This document shows, piece by piece, positions 6,060 to 8,036 of a stretch of DNA of 8,036 nt. Location of the stretch: the NCBI GenBank assembly GCA_051306415.1, contig JBPPNE010000358.1, positions 1-8,036 of the forward strand, in the 5' to 3' direction. Within the stretch, counting starts at the first letter, position 1. Every line of letters begins with the position of its first letter. The translations under genes were made by a program, and so were the position numbers. The notes under the pieces were generated by a model. The model ran no database searches. It was given only the letters and a program-made list of their open reading frames with translations, and was not told where the DNA came from. Source of the DNA: CBDDRG01 sp051306415. GTDB taxonomy: Bacteria > Pseudomonadota > Gammaproteobacteria > Pseudomonadales > Porticoccaceae.

Positions 6060-6928
6060 CAAAAAACACACTGAATATTCCCAACGCCTTGAGCGCCCTG
6101 CGCCTGCTGCTGGTGCCGGTGTTGCTGTCACTTGCCTGGCACCAGCAACCTGGGGTTTTCCTGAGTCTGCTGGTGGTGTCGCTATCCACGGATGGCTTTG
6201 ACGGCTACCTCGCCCGCCGGCTCAACCAGACCAGCGCCCTGGGTGCGAAGCTGGATACCTGGGCGGATTTCTTTACCTACGGCACCATGGTGCTGGGGTT
6301 GGTGTGGTTGTGGCCCGGGATTTTTGCCCGCGAAGCCTGGTTTCTGTATCTCGCAATTCTCAGTTATCTGGTGCCCACGCTGGGTAGCCTGCTCAAATTC
6401 AAGGAGCTGCCGAGCTACCACACCTGGGCGGCGAAAGTGGCCGCCGTGCTGATGGCGCCGGCCTACTTCATGCTCGTGCTGTTTGATTTCTCTTTGCTGT
6501 TCCGCTTCGTGGTGTTGTTCCATATCTGGGTTGCAATCGAGGAGGTGATCATCATCGCCACCCTCAACCGCAATCGCTACAACGTGCCCACCTTTGTTCA
6601 TGCCCGCCAACTGATGCGCCGCCAGCGCGAACTGCTGCGCCTGCGCAGCCTCCACCGCCGCGAGCGGCGCGCCGCGCGGCGGGCGGGGAAAATCGCGGCG
6701 GGCGGCAAGCGCGCTCGCCAACCGGGTGGCGCCACCCATCCTGTGGAGATCGGCGGCCGCGACCTCGTTGGCAAACCGCGCGCACCAAATCCGGGTGGCG
6801 CCGACACCCTGGTCACGCTGAAGCTGGTGGATACCACCGCGCCGAGCCAAGGTGCTGTCCCGGACTCTCCCCAGGGGGGGCTCGCACTGAAGTCCGTAGC
6901 TGACGTCTACGCTAGATCGACTACTTAG
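6056..6928 (+). CDS. CDP-alcohol phosphatidyltransferase family protein with basic C-terminal extension
   Basis: The 290-residue integral membrane protein contains the complete family signature D-G-x2-A-R-x8-G-x3-D-x3-D: Asp49, Gly50, Ala53, Arg54, Gly63, Asp67 and Asp71, with the additional Asp46. These residues bind divalent metal and the CDP moiety. NIPNALSALRLLLVPVLLS (7-25) is the usual family start, and about five or six hydrophobic helices run to residue 170. Members join an alcohol (glycerol phosphate, inositol phosphate, serine, choline) to a CDP-activated lipid at the inner membrane; the substrate here is unresolved. Residues 183-222 are strongly Arg/Lys-rich, and 223-290 are Gly/Pro-rich, beyond the family domain. 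ATG at 6056 is the only usable start: an in-frame TAG lies at 6041-6043. No clear Shine-Dalgarno sequence precedes it. The stop codon lies within a transposon-end-like repeat. Confidence 0.9.
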   Translation: MTKNTLNIPNALSALRLLLVPVLLSLAWHQQPGVFLSLLVVSLSTDGFDGYLARRLNQTSALGAKLDTWADFFTYGTMVLGLVWLWPGIFAREAWFLYLAILSYLVPTLGSLLKFKELPSYHTWAAKVAAVLMAPAYFMLVLFDFSLLFRFVVLFHIWVAIEEVIIIATLNRNRYNVPTFVHARQLMRRQRELLRLRSLHRRERRAARRAGKIAAGGKRARQPGGATHPVEIGGRDLVGKPRAPNPGGADTLVTLKLVDTTAPSQGAVPDSPQGGLALKSVADVYARSTT

Positions 6929-6957
6929 AGCCTGTCCAAATTTAGAGCCTGTCCAAA
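6925..6957 (+). repeat. two 16-bp direct repeats, the first containing the upstream gene's stop codon
   Basis: TTAGAGCCTGTCCAAA occurs at 6925-6940 and 6942-6957, one base apart. The TAG stop of the phosphatidyltransferase gene (6926-6928) is part of the first copy. GAGCCTGTCCAAA resembles the terminal inverted repeats of insertion sequences, and the preceding TTA recalls short target-site preferences of some families. I cannot assign a family from memory. Confidence 0.85.
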
Positions 6958-6991
6958 CGTCCTTCGCTCACTACGGTTTTTGGACAGGTTC
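6945..6991. repeat. 47-bp palindromic unit with 13-bp near-perfect inverted ends
   Basis: GAGCCTGTCCAAA (6945-6957) matches the reverse complement of 6979-6991 (GAACCTGTCCAAA) at 12 of 13 positions, with 21 bp between. It could be two insertion-sequence ends left after internal deletion, a dispersed palindromic element, or a bidirectional hairpin terminator. As RNA the stem would have 10 perfect pairs (6948-6957 with 6979-6988), but no U tract follows. No transposase fragment and no flanking target duplication is visible. Confidence 0.6.
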
Positions 6992-7077
6992 CTGGCGGGG
7001 CGCAGTCGAGGGCTCCCTACTACTCTGACTACTCTCTCGTGGTCGAGCCCGGCAGCGCAGCGAGATCTTACCAACAA

Positions 7078-7091
7078 GGGGAATAATCCCC
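7078..7091 (+). other. hairpin immediately before the oxidoreductase ribosome binding site
   Basis: GGGGA (7078-7082) pairs with TCCCC (7087-7091) around ATAA. The Shine-Dalgarno AGGGGG (7092-7097) starts at the next base. The TCCCC arm could alternatively pair with the Shine-Dalgarno itself, so two mutually exclusive folds may exist, one leaving the site free. A wider pair, GGGCTC (7010-7015) with GAGCCC (7045-7050), lies upstream in the same 173-bp gap. No convincing promoter was found in 6992-7101. Confidence 0.4.
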
Positions 7092-7101
7092 AGGGGGCAA
7101 C

Positions 7102-7962
7102 ATGAAAATAGGTGTTTTTTCCATTCTTCCGAATATGGCCGCTGATCCGGCGGTGGTCGCCAAGCACGCGGAAAAACTGGGTTTCGACTCTTACTGGGTG
7201 CCGGACCATACCATTCTGCCGGTGACCTACTCCGACCAGTACCCGGGGGTGCGACCCGGTGAGCCGGGGCCCGACTATCTGTGGAAGATGCCAGACCCGC
7301 TGATTGCACTCACCCGCGCGGCCGCCGTCACCAGTACCATCCTGCTGGGGACGGGTATCATCTTGGTCCCGGAGCGCAACCCGCTGCTGGCCGCCAAGAT
7401 GGTGGCATCCCTGGATGCGTTTTCCGGCGGGCGCTTTCTGATGGGTATCGGCGCCGGCTGGAATCGCGAGGAATGCCAGATTCTGGGCGGCGATTTCGAC
7501 CATCGCTGGGGGCAGACCAAGGATTACATCCTGGCGATGAAGCAACTCTGGACCCAGGAAGAGTCCGAATACCATGGCAAGTACGTGGATTTCCCCCCGG
7601 TACGCTGCTTTCCGAAACCGGCGCAGCGCCCGCACCCGCCGATACTGCTGGGCGGCTTTACCGCCGAGCGCGTGTACCAGCGCATCGCCGAGTGGGGCGA
7701 CGGTTGGCTGCCGGTGCTGGCATCGGTCGATCAGTTCAGCCTGGGTGTCGAGCGGCTCAAGCGGGCCGCCGAGGTTGCGGGCCGGGATTACGGCGAGCTG
7801 ACCAAGACGGTGTTCGGTGGCAAAGGGCAGTGGCAGGCGCCGGAGGAAATCCGCGCGTTAGAGTCAGCCGGTGCCGACCGGATCGTGATGTGGTTGCCAG
7901 AAAATCTACCGCTCGACAAACTATTGGTTGCAATGGAAGAGATGGCGCGCCGGCTGCTCTGA
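7102..7962 (+). CDS. luciferase-like monooxygenase (LLM class) flavin/F420-dependent oxidoreductase
   Basis: The 286-residue protein is of the usual size for the bacterial luciferase-like TIM-barrel family. The first strand (MKIGVFSILP), AEKLGFDSYWVPDH (23-36), TILLGTGIILVPERNP (79-94), SLDAFSGGRFLMGIGAGW (103-120) and PPILLGG (179-185) match the family's cofactor- and phosphate-binding regions. Relatives are commonly annotated as F420-dependent, but some use reduced FMN, and the cofactor cannot be decided from the sequence. The usual reaction is hydride transfer or monooxygenation of a hydrophobic substrate in the cytoplasm; the substrate is unknown. ATG at 7102 has a strong AGGGGG Shine-Dalgarno sequence (7092-7097). 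The gene is separated from the phosphatidyltransferase gene by a repeat cluster and is probably its own transcription unit. The following 74 bp hold no recognisable gene. Confidence 0.9.
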   Translation: MKIGVFSILPNMAADPAVVAKHAEKLGFDSYWVPDHTILPVTYSDQYPGVRPGEPGPDYLWKMPDPLIALTRAAAVTSTILLGTGIILVPERNPLLAAKMVASLDAFSGGRFLMGIGAGWNREECQILGGDFDHRWGQTKDYILAMKQLWTQEESEYHGKYVDFPPVRCFPKPAQRPHPPILLGGFTAERVYQRIAEWGDGWLPVLASVDQFSLGVERLKRAAEVAGRDYGELTKTVFGGKGQWQAPEEIRALESAGADRIVMWLPENLPLDKLLVAMEEMARRLL

Positions 7963-7979
7963 TCGGGCGTAGCCAAAAT

Positions 7980-7998
7980 ATCGCATCCGCCCTGCGAT
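7980..7998 (+). other. hairpin downstream of the oxidoreductase gene
   Basis: ATCGCA (7980-7985) and TGCGAT (7993-7998) pair perfectly around a 7-nt loop, 17 bp past the stop codon. A second short stem, CGCG (8000-8003) with CGCG (8007-8010), follows. There is no T tract, so intrinsic termination is doubtful; the stem may protect the transcript 3' end. Confidence 0.35.
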
Positions 7999-8036
7999 CC
8001 GCGTCCCGCGAAGTAGCGGTAACCCGTGGACAAGCT

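Noticed and set aside
5989..6201. 70-codon plus-strand frame starting before the phosphatidyltransferase gene
   Set aside because: It has a reasonable AAAGG ahead of its ATG, but it runs out of frame into the phosphatidyltransferase gene and its sequence is a shadow of the conserved N-terminus there.
6182..6850. 222-codon minus-strand open frame opposite the phosphatidyltransferase gene
   Set aside because: It is antisense to the CDP-alcohol phosphatidyltransferase signature and has no start signals or motifs of its own.
6925..7635. 236-codon minus-strand open frame opposite the oxidoreductase gene
   Set aside because: It crosses a noncoding repeat cluster and the first 530 bp of a clear LLM-family gene, and shows no domain.
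8024..8036. GTG near the right edge as the start of another gene
   Set aside because: Only four codons or so remain and no clear ribosome binding site precedes it; it cannot be judged within the window.
1..8036. CRISPR array, defence island or prophage genes
   Set aside because: No regularly spaced repeats, nucleases of defence type, integrase or phage structural genes were found. The tRNA is intact and shows no attachment-site duplication within the window.

Overview
The window looks like a stretch of chromosome from a GC-rich gammaproteobacterium. The evidence is the RNase R gene (rnr) lying upstream of the 23S rRNA methyltransferase gene rlmB in the same direction, as in E. coli and pseudomonads, together with an RNase R carrying a long basic tail, a class II tRNA-Leu with an encoded CCA end, and sigma70-type promoters. 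The CaiB-type CoA transferase, strictosidine-synthase-like propeller protein and luciferase-like oxidoreductase around this core suggest an organism with a large lipid or CoA-ester catabolic repertoire. The genus cannot be fixed from the sequence alone.

Layout. Positions 1-773 (minus) hold the first 257 codons of a family III CoA transferase whose 3' end lies outside the window. Positions 774-1059 hold no gene, but the minus strand is C-rich and G-poor there, as expected of Rho loading sequence, and carries two small hairpins. A tRNA-Leu(CAG) follows at 1060-1145 (minus), with a near-consensus promoter at 1183-1211. Transcribed away from it are rnr (1327-3810), a membrane-anchored strictosidine synthase/SMP-30-like propeller protein (3963-5048) with its own promoter, and rlmB (5105-5872). 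Next come a leader with three 14-bp tandem repeats and a possible 35-codon upstream ORF, a CDP-alcohol phosphatidyltransferase (6056-6928), a short transposon-end-like repeat cluster (6925-6991), and a luciferase-like monooxygenase family oxidoreductase (7102-7962).

How the genes relate. RNase R and RlmB act in RNA decay/quality control and ribosome maturation and form the conserved core. The propeller protein between them is not part of the E. coli arrangement, and its own promoter suggests a later insertion. The CDP-alcohol phosphatidyltransferase (membrane lipid synthesis), the oxidoreductase and the CoA transferase have no evident functional tie to the core.

No new multi-gene defence or mobile system is visible. 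The signals most worth checking are regulatory: a perfect 14-bp palindrome over the predicted start site of the propeller gene, an upstream ORF and hairpin arrangement that could couple translation to the phosphatidyltransferase gene, the 14-bp triple repeat containing -10-like hexamers, and the transposon-end-like cluster that supplies the phosphatidyltransferase stop codon.
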